Assembly: GCF_017939705.1 (NCBI RefSeq)
Contig: NZ_JAGKSQ010000009.1
Coordinates: 52,027-116,026, forward strand
Direction: 5' to 3'
From: Halalkalibacter suaedae
GTDB taxonomy: Bacteria > Bacillota > Bacilli > Bacillales > Bacillaceae_D
Length of the DNA stretch: 64,000 nucleotides
Made by a program: the position numbers and the translations under genes. The notes under the pieces were generated by a model. It did no database searches and was not told the origin of the DNA. It worked only from the letters and a program-made list of their open reading frames with translations. How positions within the stretch are numbered: the stretch's first letter is position 1; every line of letters starts with the position of its first letter. Below are positions 18,091-26,958 of the stretch, one piece after another.

Positions 18091-19698
18091 TTATTTATCC
18101 TTATATAAGAAGTAATCAAAATCTGCAGGGAGGCTAGCTCCTGATGTATCTTGACACTGCATACCAACGAACGCTCCAGTGAAGAACCCGCCGCCTTGGA
18201 TGTAATCATCTGATAGTTTATATGAATAGAAATCAATCGGGATTAGGGTCCAGCTGTTACCGTCAAAAGAGTAGGAATAGCGATACGTAGCAGTGTTTAC
18301 GTCGACGCGTAAGTATACATACTCTACTTGTTCAGGAACAATAATTTCATTACCATGTAGTGGCTGATCAAAAGTGAAATTATCACAAGTAGTTAAATCA
18401 AGTATTCTTCCTTTCTCTTCATGCCAACTAACCTGAAGAGCTGTCCAGTTCTGAGTGTTATAGTAGTTCACCAAGCCTGCTGCTTGTTGGAAAGTCTCAG
18501 GATTAAAGGCTACTTTGGTTTCTGCTGTGAAATTGAAATGCTGCCAGCGTCTTGCTACAAAAGCTTGTGTGAATTTCGATGATAATGATTCCTTACCATA
18601 TAAGCGTAAATGGCCTGGGCGATCATTTAGAGATACAGTTTTCTCCCCAAGAGGGATACGTAATGTTTGAAAGTGAAGATTTAATGTAGTTGAATTAAAA
18701 TCATCCTTCTCATCAAAATCCCTCTCCCATTTCACTTCTTCAATGGCAGGTCCTTCAATTTCAAGTGATGGTTGATTTCCACCTACTACATAAGGCCAGT
18801 CATTTTTCCATTCAACCCGTTGAATAGCAGTTTCTCTTCCAAGTGGACAAAACCCTCTTGGATCTAGAAGTGGTTGGCCTTCTTTAGGTAAAGGACGACC
18901 AGTTAAGTGAACAAGAAACCATTCATCTGTGTGAGTTTGAACGATTGAAGCATGGCCAGCTTTTTGTAATGGGTTTCTCGGGTGCGAGAAAGAACTAATG
19001 AGTGGGTTCTCCGGATGCACTTCATAAGGTCCCCATAAATTTTTTGAACGAGCAATTGTGGCTTGGTGATCGTACTTTGTTCCACCTTCAGCTGTTAGTA
19101 GATAGTAATAATCGTTTATTTTATATAAATGAGGTGCCTCAGTTAGCTTAATATCTGTGCCTTTGAAGATAATTTCTTTTTTACCAATAAGCTTCTTTTC
19201 TTCAACACTATATTCTTGTAAAACAATACCGTAGAAATTATGATTGGCAACTCGGTGATCCCAAACCATATTTACAAAATACTTTTTTCCGTCTTCATGA
19301 TGGAATAAAGATGGGTCGAAACCAGAGCTGTTCATGTGAATAGGCTCTGACCATTCGCCGTCAATCGTTTCGCATGTTACAAGATAGTTATGGCTATCTT
19401 TCCATTGCCCATCTGTTACCTTAACATCTGTGTAGATTAGCCAGAACTGCCCGTCACTATAAGAAAGAGCGGGAGCCCATATACCGCCAGAATCAGGATT
19501 TCCGATCATATTTAGTTGGCTAAGACGATTTAAAGGTCTTGATACAAGTCTCCAGTTTTTTAAATCCTTTGAATGGTAGATTCCCACGCCAGGAAACCAC
19601 TCAAATGTGGAGACAGCAATATAGTAATCATCTCCAGCACGACAAATACTAGGATCGGGATTAAAACCTGGTAGAATTGGATTTTGTATTTTTGTCAT
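18091..19698 (-). CDS. xynB: GH43 family beta-xylosidase
   Basis: This 535-residue cytoplasmic enzyme has no signal peptide and releases xylose from xylo-oligosaccharides after import. The N-terminal five-bladed propeller (about 1-320) has the family acids: Asp in [10 protein letters not shown] (base), Asp in [11 protein letters not shown] and Glu in [11 protein letters not shown] (general acid). The C-terminal half (about 340-530) is a beta-sandwich of the DUF1349 type ([35 protein letters not shown]). That domain order is typical of GH43 subfamily 11 xylosidases. GAGGTGAG precedes the ATG. It lies 81 nt downstream of xylR on the same strand, so the two may share a transcript. Confidence 0.93.
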   Translation of the reverse strand: MTKIQNPILPGFNPDPSICRAGDDYYIAVSTFEWFPGVGIYHSKDLKNWRLVSRPLNRLSQLNMIGNPDSGGIWAPALSYSDGQFWLIYTDVKVTDGQWKDSHNYLVTCETIDGEWSEPIHMNSSGFDPSLFHHEDGKKYFVNMVWDHRVANHNFYGIVLQEYSVEEKKLIGKKEIIFKGTDIKLTEAPHLYKINDYYYLLTAEGGTKYDHQATIARSKNLWGPYEVHPENPLISSFSHPRNPLQKAGHASIVQTHTDEWFLVHLTGRPLPKEGQPLLDPRGFCPLGRETAIQRVEWKNDWPYVVGGNQPSLEIEGPAIEEVKWERDFDEKDDFNSTTLNLHFQTLRIPLGEKTVSLNDRPGHLRLYGKESLSSKFTQAFVARRWQHFNFTAETKVAFNPETFQQAAGLVNYYNTQNWTALQVSWHEEKGRILDLTTCDNFTFDQPLHGNEIIVPEQVEYVYLRVDVNTATYRYSYSFDGNSWTLIPIDFYSYKLSDDYIQGGGFFTGAFVGMQCQDTSGASLPADFDYFLYKDK

Positions 19699-19779
19699 AA
19701 TCTACTCACCTCTAAGTTATATTTTTTTTCATTACTAGAAACAACTGAATCAATTCTTTTGGAAAGTACATCCCCCCTT

Positions 19780-20967
19780 TTAATTTTCTTCTAGATTCAT
19801 AGCTAGAAAATCTTCAACTGCAAACGCAGAAACACCTAGTGCAGCAGAACGCTTGTTTAATTGGGAAAATTGAATTTTTAAATTGTCTTGATGGGCTTTA
19901 AATACCTGCCTTTTTAGCTTTTCATTTAAAGAATCCTCTAGCCAACTCCTTAGAGCAACCAGACGATTACCAATAATAATCTGTTCGGGATTAAACGTGT
20001 TAATAATATTGTTCATCCCAACGACTAAATGATCACTAAGCTCTTGAATGAGGTTAATCGTTTGTTTATGCCCACTTTCGGCAAGCATAACTAATTGCTC
20101 TAGTGAAACATCATCGATTTTTTCATTGAAGATGCCTTGGGTAACAGCCATTTTTAGTAGAGCCTGTTCGGAGGCATAGAGTTCCCAGCAACCTTTATTA
20201 CCGCAGTTGCAAACAGGACCTTCCATATTAATCGTCATATGACCTAATTCACCAGAGAGACCGTTATGTCCCTGATAGAGCTTGCCATCCAAAATGAGAC
20301 CAACACCGATCCCAATCCCTCCACTAATATAGACAATATTATTAGCTTCTAGCCCAGCTCCAAATCTTTTTTCGCCATACGCACCAGCGTTAGCTTCATT
20401 CTTCACTCGAACAGGAACTTTATACATAACTTCAACTATATTTTTTAGATCAATATTTTCCCAGTTTAAGTTAGGAGCTAATAGAATATTTCCAGTGCTG
20501 CTTACGGTACCTGGTACTCCAATTCCAATACCAATCAAACCATAAGGACTCTCAGGCATGTTCATGATGAATTCATCAATGACCCCAAATAGGATCTCTG
20601 TAGCTTCTGTAACGGTTAGATTTCTAACCTTTACTTGTTTTTCGTTACAGATCACACCTTGTAGGTCTGTCAGGATAAAAAGAATATAGTTTACCCCGAT
20701 ATCAATACCGATGGAGTATCCGGCTGATTGATTAAATAGCAGCATAACAGGTCTTCGTCCGCCACTAGAAATTCCTGGACCTGATTCGAGGATAAGATGC
20801 TCGTCAAGCAGTTCGGTTACAAGTGAGGATACCGTACCTTTATTCAGTCCGGTTTTATTAGCAAGATCAGCACGTGAAATCGGGCTTAGCTCCTTAATTG
20901 AATGAAGGATTAGGGACTTGTTCTTTTGCTTCACTACATGTTGGTTGAATGTTTGTGTTATATTCAC
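19780..20967 (-). CDS. xylR: ROK family transcriptional repressor XylR
   Basis: This 395-residue regulator has an N-terminal winged helix (about 1-75: SPISRADLANKTGLNKGTVSSLV) and a ROK sugar-kinase-like domain. The domain shows IGIDIGVNYILFILTD, the sugar-binding NEANAGAYGEKRFGAG and the zinc-binding CNCGNKGCWELYAS. Bacillus XylR proteins have this layout and bind xylose as inducer. It starts with GTG at 20967 and is transcribed away from the ABC transporter operon; the shared 256-nt gap holds a XylR-type operator and a cre-like site. Symbol chosen from domain type plus context between xyl genes. Confidence 0.9.
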   Translation of the reverse strand: MNITQTFNQHVVKQKNKSLILHSIKELSPISRADLANKTGLNKGTVSSLVTELLDEHLILESGPGISSGGRRPVMLLFNQSAGYSIGIDIGVNYILFILTDLQGVICNEKQVKVRNLTVTEATEILFGVIDEFIMNMPESPYGLIGIGIGVPGTVSSTGNILLAPNLNWENIDLKNIVEVMYKVPVRVKNEANAGAYGEKRFGAGLEANNIVYISGGIGIGVGLILDGKLYQGHNGLSGELGHMTINMEGPVCNCGNKGCWELYASEQALLKMAVTQGIFNEKIDDVSLEQLVMLAESGHKQTINLIQELSDHLVVGMNNIINTFNPEQIIIGNRLVALRSWLEDSLNEKLKRQVFKAHQDNLKIQFSQLNKRSAALGVSAFAVEDFLAMNLEEN

Positions 20968-21058
20968 ATTTACTCACGCTCTCTTTTGAAATTTTTTATG
21001 AATAATTACAATAAATACATCTATTAAAAAAGAATAAAGTCAAAAAAGAATTTCTGAA

Positions 21059-21073
21059 AAGAAAGCGTATGCT
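21059..21073 (+). promoter_or_regulatory. cre-like site between xylR and the transporter operon
   Basis: AAGAAAGCGTATGCT matches WTGNAANCGNWNNCW with one mismatch (A for the first T), though it fits the stricter TGWNANCGNTNWCA less well. Its place in the divergent xyl control region makes catabolite repression plausible. Confidence 0.4.
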
Positions 21074-21120
21074 TCCTTTAACAACTATTATAACACTAAC
21101 ACTATAAATTTATTATACAC

Positions 21121-21145
21121 TTAGTTTATCCACTAGACAAACGAT
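21121..21145 (+). promoter_or_regulatory. XylR-type operator in the xylR/transporter divergent region
   Basis: TTAGTTTATCCACTAGACAA begins the site and ACGAT ends it. The left arm TTAGTTT and the GACAAAC right arm match the other two operators (15980, 25095). It could serve both the transporter operon and xylR itself. Confidence 0.6.
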
Positions 21146-21223
21146 GTTTTTAATGATAATCTATGTTTAAGTTAGCAAAAACAACTCAGCTAACGTGTCT
21201 AATCATTTTAAGGGGGTAGTGTA

Positions 21224-22549
21224 ATGAAGAAAAGGAAAGCGTTTTCATCATTGTTGGCTTTAGTGGCAGGAGCGGTAATTGCTACAGGGTGTGCTAGTTC
21301 TGACGAAGGTACAGAAGGAGAAGGAACTACTACAGGTGACAGCACAGGAGATACAGCAACAATTGAATTCATGCACTTATGGCCAGAAGGTAGCTCTGCA
21401 GAGCATAACCGAATTGTAAGTGAAATTGTTTCAGATTACGAAGCAGCAAACGAAAATGTAACAGTAGATCTTCAAGTTCTAAGTAATGAGCAATACAAGG
21501 ATCAAATTACGGTCTTATCTTCGTCTGACCAACTTCCAGATATAGGGATGACTTGGGCAGCTGGATATCTTGATCCATTTGTTGAAGGTCAGAAATTCGC
21601 ACCACTTGATGATGTATTAGAAGGTGGTTTAAGAGAAGAGTTTGTTGCTGGAACTCTTGAGGCATACGAAAAAGAAGGGCAAACATACGGTCTTCCGTTA
21701 GAGTTAAACACAGTGTATGTCTACTATAATAAAGCAATCTTTGACGAGTATGGACTGGAAGCTCCAGAAACATACGAAGAGTTTGAACAAGTGATTAATA
21801 CATTAAATGAAAACGATGTAACTCCAATTGCATTAGGAAATAGAGATAGCTGGACTGGCTCTATGTGGTATATGTACTTCGCTGACCGAATTGGTGGTTC
21901 TGATGTTCTAACAAACGCTATCAATCGTTCAGGTTCATTTGAAGACCCGGCTCTAGTTGAGGCAGCTGCTAAAGTTCAAGAAATGGTAGCAAATGATGCA
22001 TTTGCAAGCGGATTTAATGGACTTGCTGATGAAGAAGCAAAGAGCATGTTTATGAATGAGCAAGCTGCAATGTATATGATTGCAACTTGGGATCTACCTA
22101 ACTTCACAACAAATGAAAGCGTTCCACAAGAATTCAGAGACAGTGTTGGCTACTTCAAGTTCCCAACAGTTGATGGATCAGGCGATACAAACAGCTTTGT
22201 TGGTGGACCTGGTGTTGGATTATTCGTAGCTGAGAATTCTGATGTGAAAGAAGAAGCTAAGGAATTTGCTGCTTATTTCGTTGAACAATGGGGTTCAAGA
22301 GCAGTATCTGAAGCGGGGGTTATTCCAGCAACTATCGTTGATGGTGAAAGTTTAGATCTTCCTGATATGTATGTAGAAGTATTACAAGACTTAAATGAAG
22401 CAACAAACCTAACTCTATATGCAGATGTTCAAATGAGTGCAGGAGTAGCTCAAACGCATTTAGATTTAATTCAATCACTATTTGGTGAACAAATTTCTCC
22501 AGAAGATTTCGCGAAGCAGCATGAAGAGGCTCTTGCAGCGGAAGAATAA
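21224..22549 (+). CDS. ABC sugar importer, substrate-binding lipoprotein (xylo-oligosaccharide type)
   Basis: This 441-residue extracellular solute-binding protein of family 1 is anchored by a lipid. The signal peptide ends in the lipobox ATGC at about residue 23, followed by an acidic, Gly/Thr-rich linker. The mature part shows the CUT1 pattern IEFMHLWPEGSSAEHNRIV, then LPDIGMTWAAGYLDPFVEG and YGLPLELNTVYVYYNKAIFD. AAGGGGG lies before the ATG. Two permease genes follow, and there is no ATPase gene, so a shared MsmX-type ATPase elsewhere is likely (inference). The xyl operator in front and the cytoplasmic xylosidase nearby point to xylo-oligosaccharides or xylose. Confidence 0.9.
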   Translation: MKKRKAFSSLLALVAGAVIATGCASSDEGTEGEGTTTGDSTGDTATIEFMHLWPEGSSAEHNRIVSEIVSDYEAANENVTVDLQVLSNEQYKDQITVLSSSDQLPDIGMTWAAGYLDPFVEGQKFAPLDDVLEGGLREEFVAGTLEAYEKEGQTYGLPLELNTVYVYYNKAIFDEYGLEAPETYEEFEQVINTLNENDVTPIALGNRDSWTGSMWYMYFADRIGGSDVLTNAINRSGSFEDPALVEAAAKVQEMVANDAFASGFNGLADEEAKSMFMNEQAAMYMIATWDLPNFTTNESVPQEFRDSVGYFKFPTVDGSGDTNSFVGGPGVGLFVAENSDVKEEAKEFAAYFVEQWGSRAVSEAGVIPATIVDGESLDLPDMYVEVLQDLNEATNLTLYADVQMSAGVAQTHLDLIQSLFGEQISPEDFAKQHEEALAAEE

Positions 22550-22600
22550 ACTGATTGAAATAATGTAAATGTTAATAGAAGAAAGTACCAGTATTTAATG

Positions 22601-22637
22601 AAAAGGACGATTCCTTAACTGGGTTGTCCTTTTCCAT
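22601..22637 (+). terminator. hairpin between binding-protein and permease genes
   Basis: AAAAGGACGA pairs with TTGTCCTTTT, followed by a short T-rich stretch. Such partial terminators or RNA-stabilising hairpins after binding-protein genes give more binding protein than permease. Confidence 0.55.
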
Positions 22638-22658
22638 TCTCAATAGGGGGTTAGCGGT

Positions 22659-23537
22659 ATGAACAAAGTAATGTCGAATAAATGGTTTATATCTTTATAT
22701 GTTCTCCCTGCATTGTTACTTGTAAGTGTTTTGATATTCATTCCTCTAGTGTTAACAGGTTATTACGGGTTAATGAAATGGGATGGAATCGGAGCAATGC
22801 AGTTCATTGGTTTAGAAAACTATATTACAGTCATCCAAGATGAGAAATTTTGGTCTAGTGCTGGGCACTCATTTTTACTAGCCGTTTTTTCGACGCTAAG
22901 CTTAATTGTTTATTTAGCTGTTTCGATGATATTGGCTTCAAAAATTAAAGGCTCTGACATTTTAAGAAAGATATACTTAATTCCGATGCTGTTATCATCA
23001 GTGGCAATTGCTCAGCTTTGGATTAAAATTTATAACCCGTCAAATGGGATGTTGAACACAATGCTAGGCTGGTTTGGAGTAACAGAACCGCCGTTATGGT
23101 TAGCAGATCCTAACATTGTATTAATGTCTATTTTCATTCCGATTTTATGGCAATATGCTGGTTTTTATATTCTTATCTATTATGCTGCACTAAAAGGTAT
23201 TCCTGAATCAATTATGGAAGCAGCAAAAATTGACGGAGCTTCACCTATTCAAATTGCGTATCGTATTAAATTACCTTTAATTATGAATGTAGTAAAAGTA
23301 ACGGTGGTTCTTGCAATTGTTGGGTCATTAAAATACTTTGACTTGATTTTCGTAATGACTGGTGGGGGACCTAACGGAGCGAGTGAAGTAATGGCATCAT
23401 ACATGTACAAACTTGCATTTGGTACAAATGACTTCGGTTATGGTAGTGCAGTTGGTTTCATGCTATTGATTATTACATTAGTTGTTACGGTTATTATTCG
23501 TAAGGTCACAGCCGATAAAGAAGAGATTCAATATTAA
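22659..23537 (+). CDS. ABC sugar importer permease (MalF type)
   Basis: This 292-residue inner membrane protein has about six helices and belongs to the CUT1 permeases. The cytoplasmic EAA loop that contacts the ATPase reads EAAKIDGASPIQIAYRIKLPL at about residues 187-207. FVMTGGGPNGASEVMASYMYK is another hallmark of the MalF/UgpA side. AGGGGG lies 9 nt before the ATG. It forms an operon with the binding protein and the second permease, 15 nt downstream. Confidence 0.93.
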   Translation: MNKVMSNKWFISLYVLPALLLVSVLIFIPLVLTGYYGLMKWDGIGAMQFIGLENYITVIQDEKFWSSAGHSFLLAVFSTLSLIVYLAVSMILASKIKGSDILRKIYLIPMLLSSVAIAQLWIKIYNPSNGMLNTMLGWFGVTEPPLWLADPNIVLMSIFIPILWQYAGFYILIYYAALKGIPESIMEAAKIDGASPIQIAYRIKLPLIMNVVKVTVVLAIVGSLKYFDLIFVMTGGGPNGASEVMASYMYKLAFGTNDFGYGSAVGFMLLIITLVVTVIIRKVTADKEEIQY

Positions 23538-23551
23538 GGGAGGTAATTTTG

Positions 23552-24373
23552 ATGGGGCGTATAGGTTACTTTTTTCTTTATTTAGCTTTAGGTATTGTTG
23601 CTGTTTTTCAAATCTTTCCCATTGTCTGGCTGTTTCTATTCTCATTAAAAGACAATCGTGAAATTTTTGCAGGTTCTCCTTTTGCACTTCCAGAAGCAAT
23701 TAAATGGGAAAACTATTTAGCTGTATGGGAAGGTGGAATTGGTCTATATTTCTTTAACAGTGTGTGGATTACAGGTGTATCGATTGCAATAACATTACTA
23801 GTAGGAAGTATGGCTGTCTTTGTTATTACAAGAATGCATTGGAAATTAAGTAAGCTAGTATTGGGACTCTTCATGGTTGGGTTAATGATTCCAATTCACT
23901 CTTCACTTATTCCGCTTTTCAGTATGTTTTTGAACCTAAACTTAATAAATAACCCTTGGTCGATTGTATTAACGTATACGGCATATAACTTGCCGATTAC
24001 AATGATGATCTTACTTGGATTCTATACAACTCTTCCAAAGGAAATCGAAGAAGCAGCCATTATTGATGGAGCTTCATTACATCGATTGTTTTTCAGAATT
24101 ATTATACCGATCTCAACACCGATTTTATCGACTACAGCGATTATTAACATGATCTACAACTGGAATGAGTTTGTCTTTGTTAATACGTTTATTAGCTCTG
24201 ATAAGTATAAAACGTTAACAGTCGGGATTCAGAACTTTGTTGGTCAATATATGACTGACTGGGGAGCAATTGGTGCTACTTTAATTATTAGTGTTCTTCC
24301 AATCCTAATTGCCTTCTTATTCTTTAGTAACAAAATTGTTGAAGGTATTTCTTCTAGTGCGGTTAAAGGATAA
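23552..24373 (+). CDS. ABC sugar importer permease (MalG type)
   Basis: This protein of about 273 residues is the MalG-type partner of the preceding permease. It has six predicted helices and the EAA loop EEAAIIDGASLHRLFFRIII at about residues 167-186, with the typical NWNEFVFVNTFI segment after it. I place the start at ATG 23552, with GGGAGG 8 nt upstream, rather than the TTG at 23549. It is the last gene of the importer operon; no ATP-binding subunit follows. Confidence 0.93.
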   Translation: MGRIGYFFLYLALGIVAVFQIFPIVWLFLFSLKDNREIFAGSPFALPEAIKWENYLAVWEGGIGLYFFNSVWITGVSIAITLLVGSMAVFVITRMHWKLSKLVLGLFMVGLMIPIHSSLIPLFSMFLNLNLINNPWSIVLTYTAYNLPITMMILLGFYTTLPKEIEEAAIIDGASLHRLFFRIIIPISTPILSTTAIINMIYNWNEFVFVNTFISSDKYKTLTVGIQNFVGQYMTDWGAIGATLIISVLPILIAFLFFSNKIVEGISSSAVKG

Positions 24374-24409
24374 AAAAAACCACCTCGCCCTTAAAAGGGA
24401 TCAGGTGGT
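24372..24409 (-). terminator. terminator for the DUF624 gene (minus strand)
   Basis: ACCACCT (24379-24385) pairs with AGGTGGT (24403-24409), with a second CCCTT/AAGGG stem inside. On the minus strand a run of T follows. The stem overlaps the last codons and the stop of the DUF624 gene. Confidence 0.7.
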
Positions 24410-25021
24410 CGTATCAGGGGCTTTCTTTTTATCGATTTTGTTAAAGGCATCAAGTGCAAACCACATTGTGATAAAGCAATAGAAGCTTGCCCCAAATGCC
24501 AGCCCCAAAGCAGGTATGGCAGAGACGATAAAATAAAATGCTCCTAAACTAATAAAAATCAAAAATGTATGCATGGGACTCACTAACATCATTAAGAAGG
24601 CATTTTTGAAAATCTGACTTACTTTCAGATCGAAGTGAACATACGTTGGAAAAATGTAAAAAAGCAATATGATAAATAAAAGGAACCCTGCAAGTAACGG
24701 TGCGTACGTCCAAGTAAGAAGCTCACCGATGTTTGCTTGGAGAAAGAAAATGTTGAAAATGAATATAAGGGAAACCATATAAACGATTACACCAAGACGG
24801 TTGCTTTTAAAAAACTCACTTTTATAGTATTGCCAGAAGGATTTAAAAACGGGTAAATCAGAGTTTCCTTTTAGCCATTGTCGAATCAAAGAAAACATTG
24901 CGATTGTGGCCGGGAAAAGTCCTAACAGAATTCCACCGACTAAACTAAAAAAGACCCATAGTATATTTATGTAGGCAAACCGTGTAATCCATTCTAAAAT
25001 GCTGTATAACGCACGACTCAT
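24401..25021 (-). CDS. DUF624 (YesL-like) membrane protein
   Basis: This 206-residue protein has about five membrane helices. It matches the YesL/DUF624 family, which is found again and again beside carbohydrate ABC importers in Firmicutes but has no proven function. The N-terminal SRALYSILEWITRFAYINILW and GLFPATIAMFSLIRQWLKG are typical. AAGGAGG precedes the ATG. It is convergent with the permease genes and divergent from xylB; the XylR-type operator at 25095 lies in the xylB side of the gap and could affect both. Confidence 0.85.
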   Translation of the reverse strand: MSRALYSILEWITRFAYINILWVFFSLVGGILLGLFPATIAMFSLIRQWLKGNSDLPVFKSFWQYYKSEFFKSNRLGVIVYMVSLIFIFNIFFLQANIGELLTWTYAPLLAGFLLFIILLFYIFPTYVHFDLKVSQIFKNAFLMMLVSPMHTFLIFISLGAFYFIVSAIPALGLAFGASFYCFITMWFALDAFNKIDKKKAPDTTT

Positions 25022-25094
25022 TAATGTACCTCCTTAGTAAACACATATATTTAGTATAAAGGGTTCTAACTAAATTATCATAATATATTTCCAA

Positions 25095-25119
25095 TTAGTT
25101 TGTCCATCAGATGAACTAA
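25095..25119 (+). promoter_or_regulatory. XylR-type operator upstream of xylB
   Basis: This 25-nt palindrome has arms TTAGTTTGTCCA and GATGAACTAA (outer TTAGTT/AACTAA perfect). It is the most symmetric of the three operators in this locus. It lies about 90 nt before the xylB start. Confidence 0.7.
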
Positions 25120-25210
25120 CTAGTTGAAACAGGTTGGTTACTCTCTCACTTAATGGCTATTTAAATATTCAGGCAGTACTTATAAAAGCTGAGGCTGGAG
25201 GAGATAAGGG

Positions 25211-26710
25211 ATGAAATATGTAATCGGGGTAGACTTGGGAACAAGTGCAGTTAAAATTTTGCTTGTTAATCAGAATGGTGAAGTGACAAAGGAAGTATCA
25301 AAAGAGTATGCCTTAATTCAAGAAAAATCGGGTTATAGTGAACAGAAGCCAGATGACTGGGTCGACCAAACAATTGCAGGTCTGACAGATTTGTTAAAGG
25401 ATTTCAACGGCGACAATCATCAGATTGAGGGAATTAGTTTTTCCGGGCAAATGCATGGGCTTGTGTTATTAGATGATAATAATGAACCTTTGCGTAATGC
25501 AATCTTATGGAATGATACCCGCACAACTGCTGAATGTGAAGATATCTATAATCGTGTTGGTGAAGCACGCTTACTTGAGTTAACGAAGAACCCGGCACTA
25601 GAGGGGTTTACTTTACCCAAAATTTTATGGGTGAAAAAGCACGAACCGGATACTTTTTCGAAAGCTAAAACCTTTGTATTACCTAAGGACTATGTTCGTT
25701 TAAAGCTTACAGGGAAACTTCATATGGATTATTCAGACGCAGCAGGAACTTTGCTCTTAAATGTTGCCGAGCAAAAATGGAGTAAAGAAATCTGTGATCT
25801 ATTTGATTTAGGAGCTGAGTTTTGCCCGCCATTAGTAGGATCTCATGAAAGAGTGGGAACACTTCTTTCAGAACTAGCAGAACGAACTGGTTTGTCCGCT
25901 GATACGCTTGTGTTTGCAGGTGGAGCTGATAATGCGTGTGGAGCGATTGGGGCTGGAATCCTTGAAGAGGGTAAGACATTAGCTAGCATCGGAACATCTG
26001 GTGTTATCTTATCCTATGAAGCAAGTGAGGATAAGGACTTTAAAGGTACCGTTCATTATTTTAACCACGGTGCACCGGATGCATATTATACGATGGGTGT
26101 GACACTTTCTGCAGGTCACAGTTTAAGCTGGTTTAAGAATGTATTTGCTAAAGAGGAAGACTTTTATGACCTACTAGCAGGTATCGATTCAGTCAATCCT
26201 GGTGCCAATGGACTTCTATTTACACCTTACCTAGTTGGAGAGCGAACGCCTCATGTTGATTCAACGATTAGAGGTAGTTTCATCGGAATGGATAGTTCGC
26301 ATGAACGTAAGGATTTTGTTCGTGCGGTAATTGAAGGCATTACATTTTCGTTAAATGAATCAGTTGAAATTTTCCGCGATCATGGAAAGACAATTGATAC
26401 GGTTGTTTCTATTGGCGGTGGAGCGAAAAATGAAACATGGCTGCAGATTCAAGCAGATGTGTTCAATGCGAAAATCGTCAAGCTTTCAAGTGAACAAGGG
26501 CCAGGAATGGGTGCAGCTATGCTTGCAGCATTTGGATGTGGTTGGTTTGAAACGCTGACAGATTGTGCCGATGCGTTCTTAAAGGTAGAGAAGGAATATC
26601 TTCCTAACGCAGAACATGTCCAGACATATAAGGAGCTTTTCCAGCTCTATCAAAATGTGTATAAGCAAACCAAAGAACTAAATCAAGATCTGGTCAAATT
26701 CAGAAAATAA
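25211..26710 (+). CDS. xylB: xylulokinase
   Basis: XylB phosphorylates D-xylulose to xylulose 5-phosphate for the pentose phosphate pathway. It is a 499-residue FGGY kinase, the usual length. Seen: VIGVDLGTSAVKILLV (ATP domain), SFSGQMHGLVLLD (sugar contacts), ILWNDTRTTAEC, and AGGADNACGAIGAG with the catalytic Asp at about residue 236. The C-terminal domain has TVVSIGGGAKNETWLQIQAD. GGAGGAG precedes the ATG. It is transcribed alone behind a XylR-type operator and ends at a strong terminator. Confidence 0.96.
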   Translation: MKYVIGVDLGTSAVKILLVNQNGEVTKEVSKEYALIQEKSGYSEQKPDDWVDQTIAGLTDLLKDFNGDNHQIEGISFSGQMHGLVLLDDNNEPLRNAILWNDTRTTAECEDIYNRVGEARLLELTKNPALEGFTLPKILWVKKHEPDTFSKAKTFVLPKDYVRLKLTGKLHMDYSDAAGTLLLNVAEQKWSKEICDLFDLGAEFCPPLVGSHERVGTLLSELAERTGLSADTLVFAGGADNACGAIGAGILEEGKTLASIGTSGVILSYEASEDKDFKGTVHYFNHGAPDAYYTMGVTLSAGHSLSWFKNVFAKEEDFYDLLAGIDSVNPGANGLLFTPYLVGERTPHVDSTIRGSFIGMDSSHERKDFVRAVIEGITFSLNESVEIFRDHGKTIDTVVSIGGGAKNETWLQIQADVFNAKIVKLSSEQGPGMGAAMLAAFGCGWFETLTDCADAFLKVEKEYLPNAEHVQTYKELFQLYQNVYKQTKELNQDLVKFRK

Positions 26711-26730
26711 ACTTATAATATTAGCTTTTT

Positions 26731-26779
26731 AGCTTGTCGACAAGGTCTCAATAACGAGATCGTCGACAAGCTTTTTTTG
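26731..26779 (+). terminator. terminator after xylB
   Basis: AGCTTGTCGAC...GTCTC pairs with GAGAT...GTCGACAAGCT (26731-26772) and is followed by TTTTTTT. Confidence 0.9.
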
Positions 26780-26958
26780 TAATAGTGACATAGAACTTAA
26801 TAAATTTCGGTTGATTACCAAAATATTCAACTAGACAAATTTCGACAAAATAATACTTTTCTCGCGGTGTTTTTGATATTATTAAAGTAAGCATTTTCAG
26901 GGATAGATAGGTAATAGATTTGAAAATACTTTACTTAAATAAGAGAGGAAAGAAAAGA

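Noticed and set aside
26810..26958. Sigma-D promoter for the Cache chemoreceptor
   Set aside because: TAAA-N15 at 26884 is followed by GATAGATA, and other candidates are worse; none is close enough to GCCGATAT.
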